From: Vreelandella piezotolerans
Lineage (GTDB): Bacteria; Pseudomonadota; Gammaproteobacteria; Pseudomonadales; Halomonadaceae
Direction of reading: 5' to 3'
Length of the DNA stretch: 64,000 bases
Assembly: GCF_012427705.1 (NCBI RefSeq)
Contig: NZ_CP048602.1
Location: 434,001 to 498,000 of the forward strand
The position numbers and the translations under genes are program-made. Below are positions 1-9,101 of this stretch, piece after piece. The notes beneath the pieces were generated by a model, which was not told the DNA's origin, did not search any database, and worked only from the letters and a program-made list of their open reading frames with translations. Position 1 is the stretch's first letter. Every line of letters begins with the position of its first letter.

Positions 1-179
1 TGTGCTGCGCCTCGGCGTGGTTCTACTGCGTGCTGGGTGAACGGGGGGATCGACATGTTAATAAATAAGCGGGGGCCAATTTACGGTTAAACGCCTAAAA
101 CACGTTTGCGAAAGTCATCCATGGCGTGTGGCAATATTGCCTGCGACACTAAGCTATCGAGCATGCGAAGAAGGCCTTT

Positions 180-413
180 ATGACGACAGTGCCTATTTTT
201 AAACACGGCAAGCAACAGGCGACCTGCTTACCTAGTGAAATGGCCTATGACGGTATTCGCGAACTCGAAATTTCGCAGATTAGGGACACCATTATGTTGC
301 GTCCCGTCTGTCCGTCGTAGGCGTCATTTCCTGAGCTTTCCAAGGCTGACGCCGATTTTCTTCTAGATCGTCCCGAGGTGTTTGATGTTGAAACATTTAG
401 CCCACGAAAGTAG
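180..413 (+). pseudogene. VapB/AbrB-type antitoxin with in-frame stop
   Basis: The frame opening at ATG 180 encodes a SpoVT-AbrB-style start (MTTVPIFKHGKQQATCLPSE), as in VapB/MazE antitoxins. It hits TAG at 318-320, then continues in the same frame with a typical VapB tail (FLLDRPEVFDVETFSPRK) to TAG 411-413. The 77-codon total fits the family. The premature amber codon sits where a conserved Trp is expected after RP, so a single TGG-to-TAG change would explain it. No VapC-type toxin follows. Read directly from the sequence; the family call is by motif memory. Confidence 0.6.
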
Positions 414-533
414 CCGTCATGTCTAGTGAAATGCCCCCATAGGCAAGCGGGATTTCGCTGTATGGCGCGCTGACGTAAGCGTATGCTGGAAAAACCACGA
501 TCAAAATTTGGAAGGGATAGGAGGTAGACAAGG

Positions 534-671
534 ATGAAATTGACCGATATGAAACAGCGCAAGCTGAGGCTTCCTTTTTCTGAGTCCGACCTATTGCGAG
601 GGCTCACGCCACACCGGGCACATGCTGACGAGCTGGCAACCCCATCCAGTAATGAGCTGAATCCGCAGTAA
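534..671 (+). CDS. Small orphan antitoxin-like protein (45 aa)
   Basis: ATG 534 is preceded by AGGAGG at 519-524 with a 9-nt spacer, unusually good for a decayed region. The 45-aa product contains FSESDLLRGLTPHRAHADEL, which resembles the C-terminal toxin-binding tails of MazE/AbrB-type antitoxins. No N-terminal DNA-binding half and no convincing toxin gene follows before 820. It could be a live small antitoxin or the tail of a larger lost one. The family call is by resemblance only. Confidence 0.4.
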   Translation: MKLTDMKQRKLRLPFSESDLLRGLTPHRAHADELATPSSNELNPQ

Positions 672-822
672 CGTTTTGATGTGTGGCTATTTATAGAAAC
701 GTTGTGGATAGAGATTCGTGGCAGGGAAGTATGCGATTCCATAGTCGCCACCATGCTACGAAATTCTGCTGCCTAAAATCATAACGAGCAATGGCGGCTA
801 CTAACGATGTACTCGCCAATTA

Positions 823-966
823 TCACGAGAGACGATTCAAGAGCCAAGAGAGGGCGAGATCAGAAAGTGACGACTTGCCGTGATGCTCACGATGTTGGCT
901 CCAAATCATGCACAGGGACACGATGGCTAAGCTCATCAGCATGGATGCCAGCATAAATTCATTCAT
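823..966 (-). CDS. Possible small membrane or secreted peptide (47 aa)
   Basis: ATG at 966-964 with a GAGGT-like ribosome site 6 nt upstream opens a 47-aa frame ending at TGA 825-823. Residues 4-22 are hydrophobic (MLASMLMSLAIVSLCMIW), like a signal peptide or single membrane segment, followed by a His-rich polar part. I recognise no family. The surroundings are remnants, so it may be chance. Confidence 0.25.
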   Translation of the reverse strand: MNEFMLASMLMSLAIVSLCMIWSQHREHHGKSSLSDLALSWLLNRLS

Positions 967-1150
967 AATCTACCTCGCGGCTTGGAATTGGCGGCTCGGA
1001 GCTTTTCAGTTTCTGTTATCGCTCACGCTAACGTTTCCTTTGGCATAGTAACGCTCGCAAGCTCTTGAGTCGGACGAAAACTGCCGCGAAGTAGGCCATA
1101 GGTATGCAAGCTTTGTAGTCACTGAGTATCGTTGATATCTGTCTTGCGCC

Positions 1151-1455
1151 CTAGGACTTTCTTCCCTTCATTGGCGTTGACAACACTTCAGACCCGCGTT
1201 CTTCCAAGAACTCGTAAACAAGAATACAGTACACGCCGGTAGATTCCATCGGGATGGTCATTATTCCCGCTTCCGATATCCACTCGGCTAACCAACGCAA
1301 ATCGCTTGTGAATGTATCAAAACGTCGAACTGGTTGTCGGTTCCGGTCAGCTGGGATCGCCACAACATGGGAACGTGAACCAATGTCTATTGCTGTGGCA
1401 TCAGGGTGGACGACTTGTCCCGTCCACGAGGAGAACGGAAGGATTGACGACCCAT
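1151..1455 (-). pseudogene. IS110-family transposase remnant (N-terminal)
   Basis: The minus strand encodes the start of an IS110/DEDD transposase: HPDATAIDIGSRSHVVAIPA, then PMESTGVYCILVYEFLEERG, the characteristic ESTGVYW-type segment. The ATG at 1455-1453 starts a different frame from the conserved block, so a frameshift lies near 1400. Everything after about residue 95 of the normal 340-400 aa protein is missing. Clearly nonfunctional. Confidence 0.7.
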
Positions 1456-1476
1456 AATGGATCTCCTCAGCAACCG

Positions 1477-1590
1477 TTAAGTATGGAAGTGCTGGAAGAA
1501 AATTAGATGCCGCCAGGTCTTGTCGGCAAAGTCATGGGCCGCACAGGCCTTGCCGCACTCCGACCAGGAGTAAAGACTACCTCTCTCGGT
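1477..1590 (-). pseudogene. ISL3-family transposase remnant
   Basis: The minus-strand translation (ERGSLYSWSECGKACAAHDF, continuing DKTWRHLIFFQH) matches the N-terminal zinc-binding part of the two full ISL3 transposases at 22510 and 38528, with substitutions. One CxxC cysteine is lost (CPEC to SWSEC). It abuts the IS3 remnant without a gap, showing nested insertion followed by decay. Confidence 0.7.
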
Positions 1591-2060
1591 TCTGCTCCAG
1601 CAGATTGAGCGATACAGGCAAGCCGTGATTGCTGTCGACGGTGACTTTGAATTTGCGTGCCGCCTTCGGCACCAGAGACTGGCGCTGCATAATAGCTCCA
1701 ATCGTTTTAACGTCATAACGCTCGCCCTGAGATGCCAGTTCGGCCTGAACGCGACGAACACTATAGCGCTGCTCGCTGAGTTTTAGTTCAGTCGTTGCCG
1801 AGACTGAGCGGTAAGGCTGGGGTTGTGGTGCATCTGCTGCCCAGCGGTAAAACCCTCTTCGCGACACGCCGAGCACAATCGCCATCCGCAGGACCGCAAA
1901 CCGGTGACTTTGCTTATGCATGAAGCGGTAACGCGCTATTTTTAGTCTTCGCGGAGTAGTTGGCCGCTTTTTTAAGATGGCTAGCTCCTCTGTCTGCTCC
2001 GGGAGCTGGCGTTTAAGTCGGGCGTTTTCAGTGGCCAACTCGGCTTCAATGCTTGAATAA
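1591..2060 (-). pseudogene. IS3-family transposase remnant (OrfA end plus OrfB start)
   Basis: The frame contains the OrfA coiled-coil end ([20 protein letters not shown]) running directly into an OrfB N-terminus (HRFAVLRMAIVLGVSRRGFY, then KTIGAIMQRQSLVPKAARKF). OrfA and OrfB are normally joined by a -1 shift; here they are fused in one frame. It stops at LLEQN, where the ISL3 remnant begins, so the whole DDE catalytic domain is gone. It is related to, but diverged from, the intact IS3 element at 23985-25224. Confidence 0.7.
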
Positions 2061-2257
2061 TGGGCTAGAAGTGTCCGGAGAACACAGGGCAGTCCAGTAT
2101 AAGCCCCGGAGATGCCTACGAAACCCGGGGTGATTCACATAGCATTATTTGCTTGCACCTCTACGATGGCAGGGTCTACGGTTTTGAGAAGTGCTTCGCT
2201 CTGCAGTGTTAGCTCCATCAGCATTGAACGGCGGTTCTCTGTTCCCTAATATGTTGA

Positions 2258-3220
2258 TTAGATTAGAGGCTCTATACGGGCGTTGCCCCGTTTAAGCGTG
2301 TTCTGCATCAGCTCATAATTAATGCTTGAGCGCTCTTTATCCGTTAGTTTCTCTGTATTACTTATAATATCAAGCAGTGACTTAATTCCCGCATCCTTGT
2401 CATCGGGCGAAGTAAATGCCTGCACGTAAGGCAATTGATCGGCGTCCCAGCCAAGCTTAATCGGCTCATCGATTATATTGACCTGAGTACCGGTGGGTAT
2501 TTGATCAAATACGGCTTTAATATCGTCGGGGTGCATACGTATACAACCTCGACTGGCGCGCATACCAATGCCATCTGGTTGGTTAGTGCCGTGGATTAAA
2601 TAGCCAGGAATATCCAATAGAATAGCGTGCTGACCGAGCGGATTATCGGGTCCTGGGGGAACGACGTCGGGCGGTGGGTCGCCGCGTTCAGCCGCTTCCT
2701 GACGAACGGATTCGGGAGGATACCAGGCGGGATCTTCAAGGCGCATGGTGGTTTTGGTAATCCCCAATGGTGTATCGAAGCCATCGCGGCCGATGCCAAT
2801 GGGGTAGGTCTCAACGCGAGGTGCCTCTCCATCTTTCACCTCGGGGTAGTAGTAAAGTCGCAGTTCCGCGATATTGATGACCACCCCTGTACGCTCTACA
2901 TCCGGCAGTATGTGCTGCGCCGGAATCTGAACCGGCGTTCCTTTACCGGGAACCCAAAGACTGGTGTCAGGATTAGCTCGCCGAATTTCCTCGTAGCCGA
3001 CACCGTGTGCATGAGCAATATCAAGCAGGGTGTCCTCTTCGTCCTCTACGGTGGCGGTATAAGGCTCGCCCACGATGTTGCCGGTTTCAGGCAACAGGTA
3101 ATGTCCTTGTGGCAGTGATGCCTCGCCAAATACCGAATATGAAATAAGCCACAGTGCAATGATGAGTGCATAGCGAAGCAGAGACTGGCGGCATGGCGGA
3201 TTAACAAAGCAAGAGTTCAT
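2258..3220 (-). CDS. L,D-transpeptidase, ErfK/YbiS/YcfS/YnhG type
   Basis: This 320-aa periplasmic enzyme should cross-link peptidoglycan 3-3 or attach lipoprotein to it. A hydrophobic signal segment spans residues 15-32. A LysM-like region follows at about 55-100 (EDTLLDIAHAHGVGYEEIRR). The YkuD catalytic domain spans about 110-255, with H210 in IHGTN and the nucleophile C226 in SRGCIRMH, so it looks active. The 65-residue C-terminal extension is typical of the YcfS/YbiS class. It is divergent from the response-regulator gene, with about 225 bp between them. The exact substrate, Lpp-type attachment or 3-3 bonds, cannot be read from sequence. Confidence 0.88.
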   Translation of the reverse strand: MNSCFVNPPCRQSLLRYALIIALWLISYSVFGEASLPQGHYLLPETGNIVGEPYTATVEDEEDTLLDIAHAHGVGYEEIRRANPDTSLWVPGKGTPVQIPAQHILPDVERTGVVINIAELRLYYYPEVKDGEAPRVETYPIGIGRDGFDTPLGITKTTMRLEDPAWYPPESVRQEAAERGDPPPDVVPPGPDNPLGQHAILLDIPGYLIHGTNQPDGIGMRASRGCIRMHPDDIKAVFDQIPTGTQVNIIDEPIKLGWDADQLPYVQAFTSPDDKDAGIKSLLDIISNTEKLTDKERSSINYELMQNTLKRGNARIEPLI

Positions 3221-3445
3221 ACGAAGCGCTACTCAATATACGACCAAAAACTCATTTGGCACGATGAACATTAACTGCACATGAAGCGTGGATAATGGTG
3301 GCTCTGAGCAATGAATTATGCCGCTTAGGCCATAGCTTGAACGGCTTCGTTCTTGCTGCTGAAAGACTGAGCCTGTCTCATATTGCCTTCATCTCAGCAT
3401 GGCATACTGCTTATAAAGCCCTTTTGATGCCCTTGAGGAGGACGC

Positions 3446-4123
3446 ATGCGGGTATTACTGGTTGAGGATGACGCGCCGGTAGCGGCTGGCGTCGAAGCAG
3501 GATTGGCACTGAGCGACTTTGTGGTTGATACCGTTAATTCACTGGGTGCTGCGAAGGGTGCATTGGCCACGATTAACTATGATGCTGTCATTCTCGACCG
3601 CCGTTTGCCCGATGGTGATGGGTTAACGTTGTTGCAGCAGTGGCGTCGTGCTCGTGTTGCGACACCCGTACTGATGCTGACGGCGCGAGACGCCGTGGCG
3701 AGCCGCGTCGAGGGCCTTCAGAGTGGCGCCGACGACTATTTGATCAAGCCGTTTGATCTTGACGAGTTAACCGCCAGACTTCAGTCGCTCTTGCGCCGGA
3801 CGGCAGGGCAAGTGGACCACGCCATACGTCACGGTAGCCTGGCATTAGACCCCGTTACACGTAGCGTCACGCTTGAGGGTGAGCCAGTCGCTTTGTTGCG
3901 ACGTGAGTTGATGCTGCTGGAAGCGCTGATTCGCGCTCGTGGGCGAATTCTGAGCGCCGATCAATTGAAGGACTGCCTTTACGGTATTGATGATGAGATC
4001 GAAAGCAATGCGCTTAATGTGCACATCTACCAACTGCGTCGCAAGCTGGGGCGCAACGTGATCGAAACCGTGCGAGGTGTGGGTTATCGACTTGGCAAAT
4101 ACAACAGTGATGCGACCTCATGA
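3446..4123 (+). CDS. OmpR/PhoB-family response regulator
   Basis: A 225-aa two-component regulator. The receiver domain (1-115) has the acidic pair at residues 8-9, phospho-acceptor D51 (VILDRRLPDGDG) and the conserved Lys in LIKPFD. The winged-helix domain (about 130-220) ends in the typical RRKLGRNVIETVRGVGYRLG. A GAGGAG ribosome site lies 6 nt before ATG 3446. The stop overlaps the kinase start (ATGA at 4120-4123), so the two are translationally coupled. It resembles the QseB/PmrA/TctD subgroup. The signal is unknown; nearby envelope thiol-redox genes make an envelope cue plausible but unproven. Confidence 0.9.
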   Translation: MRVLLVEDDAPVAAGVEAGLALSDFVVDTVNSLGAAKGALATINYDAVILDRRLPDGDGLTLLQQWRRARVATPVLMLTARDAVASRVEGLQSGADDYLIKPFDLDELTARLQSLLRRTAGQVDHAIRHGSLALDPVTRSVTLEGEPVALLRRELMLLEALIRARGRILSADQLKDCLYGIDDEIESNALNVHIYQLRRKLGRNVIETVRGVGYRLGKYNSDATS

Positions 4124-5427
4124 ATCTGCGCTTACGTCTGGTTGCTACACTTGGAATTACGTTAACGCTGCTGTGGGGTATTACGGCAGCATGGTCAATG
4201 CGCGACCTGTCGACCCAGCTTGAGCATTCACTTGACCAGCGTCTGGCGCAATCGGCGCGAATGGTGGCTGGTTTGTTGGATCGCGTGCCTACAACGTCTT
4301 GGAACAGTGAAGAAGATGGAACGTCAGCTATTCCCTCACTCGATGGTCTTGCTTGTCGGGTATCGTCACTTCGTGGCCAAGTGGTGGCGGGTACGCACCC
4401 TGAGATGAACGATGTACTTGCTGTCGAGGCTGAGGGGTATCGTTATCGCGAGCACAACGGGCAGCGCTGGCGAGTTTACACGTTAGTTGATAACGACAAG
4501 CGTATTACGGTGGCAGATCGTCTGAAAGAGAGAGAAGCACTGCTGCAGCAGGTTCGCCGGGCCGCGCTTTACCCATTTCTACTGGCGCTGGTGGGCAGTC
4601 TTGTTGCGCTATGGTGGGGGGTAACACGAGGACTTTCGCCGCTTGCCAAGTTACAACAACGACTTATCCTGCGCGAACACAATGACCTTTCGGCACTACC
4701 TCTTCATGGGTTGCCTGGTGAAATCCGCCCGCTGATCGATAGTTTCAATACGCTACTGGCACGAACGCGTCGTATGCTCGAATTGGAGCAGCGCTTTACC
4801 GACGATGCCGCCCACGAACTTCGAACACCGTTAACTGCCATTCGCACACATCTGCAAATCGCGAGGCGTGTTGACGGTCACCAGCAGTACGAAGCGATGC
4901 AGCAAGCTGAAGCTGGGGTAGATCGACTAACGAAAACGCTTGGTCAGTTATTGTTGTTGGCGCGAATGGAAAGCGAAGAAATCATACGGGGCAGTCATTT
5001 CGATCTGACTTCTGTTGGAGAAGCGCTGGCGACAGCGATAGCAGAAACCGGTAGCCATGACCATTGCCAGTATGACAAAAACGTGTACTTGGTACGTGTT
5101 GCTCTACCGGAGGCGCTTTTGGTGACGGTTCTACGCAACTTGCTCGAAAATGCGATGCGTCACGGAGCGCCCGGCGCGCCGATAGAGATTGCCGTACAGG
5201 AATCAGAAGGAATGGCCTTCATCGATATCACCAGCCAAGGTAAAACGATTGCTACCGAACACCTCTCCCGCCTAACGGAGCGCTTTCATCGAGGAGATCA
5301 TCCTCAAGGTAGTGGCTTGGGTCTTTCGATCGTCGAGGCGATTGTCACCCGGGCAGGAGGCCGGGTGACGTTCGCGTCTGGCAATGATGTTGGGCTAAAG
5401 GTGACGCTTCAATTGCCTTCGGGTTGA
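4120..5427 (+). CDS. Sensor histidine kinase, QseC/PmrB-like
   Basis: A 435-aa inner-membrane kinase, cognate partner of the regulator it overlaps. Transmembrane helix 1 is at about 8-26 and helix 2 at about 148-167, enclosing a periplasmic sensor of about 120 residues. A HAMP-like linker leads to the DHp domain with H232 in DDAAHELRTPLTAIRTH. The ATPase has an N-box (RNLLENAMRHG) and a G-box (GSGLGLSIVEA). All catalytic motifs look intact. It ends 10 bp from the convergent dsbG-like stop. The ligand is unknown. Confidence 0.9.
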   Translation: MNLRLRLVATLGITLTLLWGITAAWSMRDLSTQLEHSLDQRLAQSARMVAGLLDRVPTTSWNSEEDGTSAIPSLDGLACRVSSLRGQVVAGTHPEMNDVLAVEAEGYRYREHNGQRWRVYTLVDNDKRITVADRLKEREALLQQVRRAALYPFLLALVGSLVALWWGVTRGLSPLAKLQQRLILREHNDLSALPLHGLPGEIRPLIDSFNTLLARTRRMLELEQRFTDDAAHELRTPLTAIRTHLQIARRVDGHQQYEAMQQAEAGVDRLTKTLGQLLLLARMESEEIIRGSHFDLTSVGEALATAIAETGSHDHCQYDKNVYLVRVALPEALLVTVLRNLLENAMRHGAPGAPIEIAVQESEGMAFIDITSQGKTIATEHLSRLTERFHRGDHPQGSGLGLSIVEAIVTRAGGRVTFASGNDVGLKVTLQLPSG

Positions 5428-5437
5428 ACCGTTTAGG

Positions 5438-6220
5438 TCAAGGTGTGTCACTCCCCATAATGGCTCGAAGCTTTTCTGGCGAGGGAGCACCCATCACACT
5501 GTGCACGTCACCGTTATCATCCTGATAAAAGGTCGCTGGCGTTGCGAAGAGTTGGCCATCGCGCATTAGCTGGGTGTTTTCACTAACCCACTGCTCGCTT
5601 TGGTCATCACCTTGATTTTCGGGCATGGCACCGTTGCGGTAATGCTCAGCCAGCGCTTCGCCAGGATTATCCGCATTGAGTATCGCGGCTGCCTTTTCAG
5701 GGCTGTCTGCTTTGAGAATACCTACCATCAAATGACGAATCTGAACTTCGCCACTTTCTACCCAGGGTTGGGCGTCTTCCCACAGTTGTCGGCAGTAAGG
5801 ACAGTTGGGGTCACTAAATGTATATACGATGCGGGGTGCCTCTTTATCGCCATCGCGCACCCAGTGTTGATCAGCCATTTCTTGCCATAGCTCGGCGTTT
5901 CTTGGGCCGTTGACGAGCTGCTCTAGCCGCTCAGCTGATACGTCCTGACCCTCGGCATTAATCAGCGTACCTATTACAGCATGCTCGCCTCCTGAGGTGA
6001 GGTATGCTGCGACAGTCTGACCACGAGCACTACCGGCATACCCAGTAAGTCCGTCAGGTGCATCGAATTCACCATGAATCGTAAGGCCTTGCTGTTCGAG
6101 CTCTTGAATAGGGGCAGGCCACTCATCCGCAGTCGCATGCAGGCTTGTTGCCAGAGCGACGCTAGCCCCAAGAGTTAGTGTAAGGCGTAGCGTTGTCATA
6201 CAGGGGTAGAAAGCGAACAT
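5438..6220 (-). CDS. dsbG: DsbG/DsbC-like periplasmic thiol:disulfide protein
   Basis: A 260-aa secreted thioredoxin-fold protein. I chose ATG 6220 rather than 6229 because the GGAG ribosome site abuts the upstream ATG but lies 9 nt from this one. A signal peptide covers about residues 1-32. An N-terminal dimerisation-like region is followed by the thioredoxin fold with C140-P-Y-C143 (FSDPNCPYCRQLW) and the cis-Pro loop TPATFY. It most resembles DsbG, a disulfide isomerase or sulfenic-acid reductase kept reduced by DsbD. DsbD lies just upstream on the same strand, so the two probably work together. Confidence 0.82.
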   Translation of the reverse strand: MFAFYPCMTTLRLTLTLGASVALATSLHATADEWPAPIQELEQQGLTIHGEFDAPDGLTGYAGSARGQTVAAYLTSGGEHAVIGTLINAEGQDVSAERLEQLVNGPRNAELWQEMADQHWVRDGDKEAPRIVYTFSDPNCPYCRQLWEDAQPWVESGEVQIRHLMVGILKADSPEKAAAILNADNPGEALAEHYRNGAMPENQGDDQSEQWVSENTQLMRDGQLFATPATFYQDDNGDVHSVMGAPSPEKLRAIMGSDTP

Positions 6221-6245
6221 GTGTGTCATCTCCGTAGTGAGTCAG

Positions 6246-7070
6246 TTAGGGGCTGAAACGCTCAAGGCTGCGGTTGAGGGTGGCGCGAGAGAGCTCACCA
6301 AAGTGAGTATCTATAAGCGTGCCATCGGCGTTGTAATAAAGCGTTGTGGGCATGGCCATAGCGCCCACTTCGTGGCCGAGCGCATTGTTCCGATCAAGGT
6401 AGACATTATCGAGCGCGAGTGACTCTTGCTGTAAAAAGGCGTTAACGGTGCTGAGGTTCTCGCCCTGATTGACGAACACGAACGTCACGTCGTCTCGCTC
6501 TTGTTGAGCCTGCTCAAATACAGGCATTTCGCGACGACACGGCGGGCACCAGCTGGCCCAAAGATTGACCACCATGGGGCGATCAGCTTCGCTTAGCATA
6601 GTGGGAAGTGTCACTTCGTCATTCTCAAGCGTGGTTAACGGCGTCGGAGGAATGCTAGCACCTTGAGATACCATGAGTGCCAGTGCCCCCGCCGTCAGCG
6701 ACCAGGTCAGCGCCCCTGATATGACGGCTATCCCGAGCGGTCTACGCTCACGAGGTTGGCGCCATAGCCGCCAGACAAGATAAACCAAGGCGACGACAAG
6801 GCCCGCTAGCGGCTCGAAACCGCGATCGCGTATGTCGAGCCACGACCAGAACGTGTCGTAGCTTTCACCATATTGGACGATAAAAACGAGTCGCGCCCCG
6901 ATTACACCGAAGAACACGGCATTGAAGATGCCATCGCCCACGCTGACATTTCGACGGCGGCCTATCAAACCTCCGACGATCAGTGCGACAACTATCGAAA
7001 GCAATAGCAAAAGTTGCCCCACGCTTAGGCCTAACGGGCCGATGGCGAGGCTGCGATCCAGGGGACTCAT
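6246..7070 (-). CDS. Membrane-anchored TlpA-like thiol reductase
   Basis: A 274-aa protein in two parts. Residues 1-135 hold about four hydrophobic helices resembling part of the Lgt/prolipoprotein diacylglyceryltransferase membrane domain (VIGARLVFIVQY). Residues 140-274 form a TlpA/ResA-type thioredoxin fold with W-C175-P-P-C178 (VNLWASWCPPCRREMPVF) and a cis-Pro at MPTTLYY. The thioredoxin part should face the periplasm. Its start overlaps the dsbD stop (ATGA), so the pair is coupled. DsbD likely passes electrons to this protein and to the DsbG-like protein. The Lgt-like part probably serves only as an anchor; that is inference. Confidence 0.8.
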   Translation of the reverse strand: MSPLDRSLAIGPLGLSVGQLLLLLSIVVALIVGGLIGRRRNVSVGDGIFNAVFFGVIGARLVFIVQYGESYDTFWSWLDIRDRGFEPLAGLVVALVYLVWRLWRQPRERRPLGIAVISGALTWSLTAGALALMVSQGASIPPTPLTTLENDEVTLPTMLSEADRPMVVNLWASWCPPCRREMPVFEQAQQERDDVTFVFVNQGENLSTVNAFLQQESLALDNVYLDRNNALGHEVGAMAMPTTLYYNADGTLIDTHFGELSRATLNRSLERFSP

Positions 7071-8974
7071 GAACCACCTCCAGTGGTACTACTGCCGGCT
7101 TGTTTGGCTTGATCGAAGCGCTCCAGAAATGTGTCAGCGTCCAGCTCGCCGATAATACGCGCGCTGCGTCGCTCCTGCCCGTCGGGGCCGAACCACATCA
7201 GCGTCGGCGGCCCAACGATGCCGAAGTGCTCCATGATCTCCTTGTCAGAGGTATCGTAGTCGGTCACATCGATACTTAACCGCTGTACATCCTGTAGCTC
7301 AGATTGAACGGTGGGGTCGGTAAAAACTTCCTGTTCGATTACTTCACAGGAGATGCACCAGTCGGCCGTAAATTCGATGAGTGTCATCTGGCCGCTAACC
7401 TCGGTCTGGGCAACACGGGCGTTAAGCGTGGCCAAATCGTCGACCTCATCGAAGGTAAGCGGTTGTTCGGCGTTTGATGACGATGCTTCAGTGGTTAAGC
7501 CATCGTTGGTGGATGTATAGACCGCTAGCGGGCGCCAGGGGTCAGAAGCGCCACCGGCAGCGCCGATTAACACTAGTGCACTCCATAATCCGATGATGAC
7601 TGCGCTTGCTGTTGCTGTTTGAGAGGCCACCGTTGAGGCATTGCCTCCCAGTGCCATGGCCTTTAACGAAACGGCAAAACCCAGCCCCAGTGCGCCCCAT
7701 AGCGCGAGGATAATGGCATCAGGTGCTACGCGATCCACAAACCAGATCGCCATCCCCAATAATACAAAGCCGAAAATCGCTCTGATGCGAACCATCCAAG
7801 CACCGGGCTTAGGCAGCAACTGGCTACCCACCGTGCCGATCAGGATCAGTGGTAGGCCCATTCCTAGGCCAAGCGATAACAGGGCTGCACCGCCCAGCCA
7901 GGGGTTACCACTATCAGCAATGAACAATAGCGCTCCCGCTAGCGGTGCGGTCATGCAGGGCCCTACCAGCAGTGCAGAGAGCACCCCCATGATGGCAACC
8001 CCTTTCAAGCGCCCGCCGCGTTGACGCGACATGCCGGCATCAAGGCGCTGGCGAAGCGCGCTCGGTAGCTCTAATTCGAACAAGCCGAACATGGCCAGGG
8101 CGAGAACGACAAACAGTAGTGAGAACAGGCCGATAAACCAGGTGCTCTGAAACAGCATCTGTAGATTGGCACCTGCCATGGCAGCGGCCACGCCGAGTAG
8201 CGCATAGGTGGCCGCCATGGGCAGGACAAAGGCAGTAGACATCACGAAACCTGCCGTCCGGTGGTTCTCGCCTACCTTTCGTCCTCCCGCGATCAGGCTG
8301 GACAGAATCGGTATCATCGGCAATACACAGGGCGTGAATGTCAGTAACAGCCCCATGCCGAAAAACGCCGCCAGCGTCCAGAGCCCGTTACCTCCCTCCA
8401 GTTGCGCTGCCAGCTGCTGGTCTTCTGCCATCGTATTTTTTAGGTCGGAAGTGGAGCTTTCTTCAGATCCGGGGGCATGCGTGGCAATGGAGGGCTCGTG
8501 CGTTTCAGATATGTCCTGGCCAGCAGGTGCTAAATCAAAGGTCTTTTCTTGAGGTGGATAGCACAGGCCCGCATCGGCGCAGCCCTGCCAACGAAGGGTG
8601 ATTGTGTCGGCGTTACCAGGCTGAGTGGTCATACTCAATGAGTGACGGTAAATCTCAGAGCGGCCAAAATATTCATCCTCAATTACTTCTCCGTCAGGCA
8701 TATTCAGCGATAGCTCACGTCCTTCGGCTTCGGCGGAAAAAGCATGGCGGTAAAGGTAGTAGTCGGGTTCGATTTGCCAATCGATCTTCAGCGATTCGCC
8801 ATCATGACCAAGTGTTGGCTTGAAGACTTGCTCTGGAGGAAGAACGCTCTCTTGCTGGCCAAAAAAAGATTGTGCGGTGGCAACTGTGGTAACGCTCAGC
8901 AACCCCACTAATAACACCCATTGCACTAGCTTAAAGCACACGACCTCGTGTATCGGCCTGTTCATCGCTCGCAT
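7067..8974 (-). CDS. dsbD: Thiol:disulfide interchange protein DsbD
   Basis: A 635-aa inner-membrane electron carrier that moves reducing power from cytoplasmic thioredoxin to periplasmic partners. ATG 8974 is chosen because AGGAG lies 8 nt upstream; a GTG at 8983 overlaps that site. In order: signal segment, alpha domain with the Cys pair in WQGCADAGLCYPPQ, eight-helix beta domain with FTPCVLPMIPI and GPCMTAPLAG, and gamma thioredoxin domain with C540-I-S-C543. All three cysteine pairs are present. It heads the cluster feeding the TlpA-like and DsbG-like proteins. Confidence 0.93.
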   Translation of the reverse strand: MRAMNRPIHEVVCFKLVQWVLLVGLLSVTTVATAQSFFGQQESVLPPEQVFKPTLGHDGESLKIDWQIEPDYYLYRHAFSAEAEGRELSLNMPDGEVIEDEYFGRSEIYRHSLSMTTQPGNADTITLRWQGCADAGLCYPPQEKTFDLAPAGQDISETHEPSIATHAPGSEESSTSDLKNTMAEDQQLAAQLEGGNGLWTLAAFFGMGLLLTFTPCVLPMIPILSSLIAGGRKVGENHRTAGFVMSTAFVLPMAATYALLGVAAAMAGANLQMLFQSTWFIGLFSLLFVVLALAMFGLFELELPSALRQRLDAGMSRQRGGRLKGVAIMGVLSALLVGPCMTAPLAGALLFIADSGNPWLGGAALLSLGLGMGLPLILIGTVGSQLLPKPGAWMVRIRAIFGFVLLGMAIWFVDRVAPDAIILALWGALGLGFAVSLKAMALGGNASTVASQTATASAVIIGLWSALVLIGAAGGASDPWRPLAVYTSTNDGLTTEASSSNAEQPLTFDEVDDLATLNARVAQTEVSGQMTLIEFTADWCISCEVIEQEVFTDPTVQSELQDVQRLSIDVTDYDTSDKEIMEHFGIVGPPTLMWFGPDGQERRSARIIGELDADTFLERFDQAKQAGSSTTGGGS

Positions 8975-9101
8975 TTCCAGCACTCCTGATTCGATGCTGG
9001 TTAGCGTGGCTGATGGGGATTAACTGAACATGAAGCTTTTTCTGCTTAGTGGCTTGGCTGGCGATTTCAAGCTACAGAGGTTGGTTATGCTAACCCAAAC
9101 G

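Noticed and set aside
245..754. 169-aa minus-strand ORF
   Set aside because: It overlaps both antitoxin-like frames on the other strand, has low-complexity Ser/Arg-rich composition and no ribosome site or family.
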